Program-made: the position numbers and the translations under genes | The notes under the pieces: generated by a model | What the model was told of the DNA's origin: nothing | Seen by the model: the letters and a program-made list of their open reading frames with translations, nothing else | Databases searched by the model: none | Assembly (NCBI RefSeq): GCF_014863605.1 | Contig: NZ_CP062252.1 | Coordinates: 877,001 to 941,000 of the forward strand | Direction: 5' to 3' | DNA: 64,000 nucleotides | From: Pseudomonas allokribbensis | GTDB lineage: Bacteria > Pseudomonadota > Gammaproteobacteria > Pseudomonadales > Pseudomonadaceae | Shown: one piece after another, positions 63,608-64,000 of the stretch | Numbering within the stretch: the stretch's first letter is position 1 | How the letters are laid out: each line of letters begins with the position of its first letter

Positions 63608-64000
<393 letters not shown>

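Overview
The window is a piece of a Pseudomonas chromosome, most likely from the P. fluorescens/P. koreensis group. The evidence is the gene order of the housekeeping blocks (fur-recN-grpE-dnaK-dnaJ-dapB-carAB-greA, rlmE-ftsH-folP-glmM-tpiA-secG, metY-rimP-nusA-infB-rbfA-truB-rpsO-pnp), the tmRNA tag ANDDQYGAALAA, Pseudomonas-restricted families (DUF6124, DUF6388) and high-GC host DNA.

Layout. 1-9205: ordinary but variable chromosome with a chimeric antitoxin-like gene, two DUF6124 genes, a chemoreceptor, an envelope-modification cluster (histidine phosphatase, PAP2 phosphatase, GT39 glycosyltransferase), two GNAT acetyltransferases and a broken isochorismatase-like hydrolase. 9206-20646: an 11.4 kb integrative element in the 3' end of ssrA, bounded by a degraded attL copy of the tmRNA end and the intact attR. 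Its right half is a GC-rich mobility/replication module (P4-type integrase, DUF3987/YfjI protein, a second tyrosine recombinase, inverted GGCGACA repeat clusters, large hairpins). Its left half is AT-rich cargo: a Dam-family methyltransferase, a HIT protein, a membrane protein and an 860-residue protein joining dikinase-type ATP-grasp segments, a phosphohistidine-like segment and a MazG-like NTP pyrophosphohydrolase. I do not recognise this four-gene set as a described system. It is the best candidate here for new biology, plausibly a nucleotide-centred anti-phage locus.

20623-30700: ssrA and smpB (trans-translation) flank a complete lactate-use locus: permease lldP, LutABC L-lactate oxidation complex, Dld-type D-lactate dehydrogenase and the divergent regulator lldR with a 17-bp palindromic operator. 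30800-46850: an NSS transporter, ratA-rnfH, bamE, fur, recN with a LexA box, the grpE-dnaK-dnaJ chaperone set with a sigma-32 promoter, dapB, and carAB behind an attenuator-like leader and a TTG start, followed by greA.

46900-62320: rRNA methylation, FtsH, folate and cell-wall precursor synthesis, secG, two tRNAs, then the translation/transcription operon rimP to pnp with a long RNase III-type hairpin before pnp. The window ends with tRNA-Thr(CGU), an exported coiled-coil protein, a DUF6388 protein and the 3' part of nadC. All coordinates come from reading the sequence; no database search was run.
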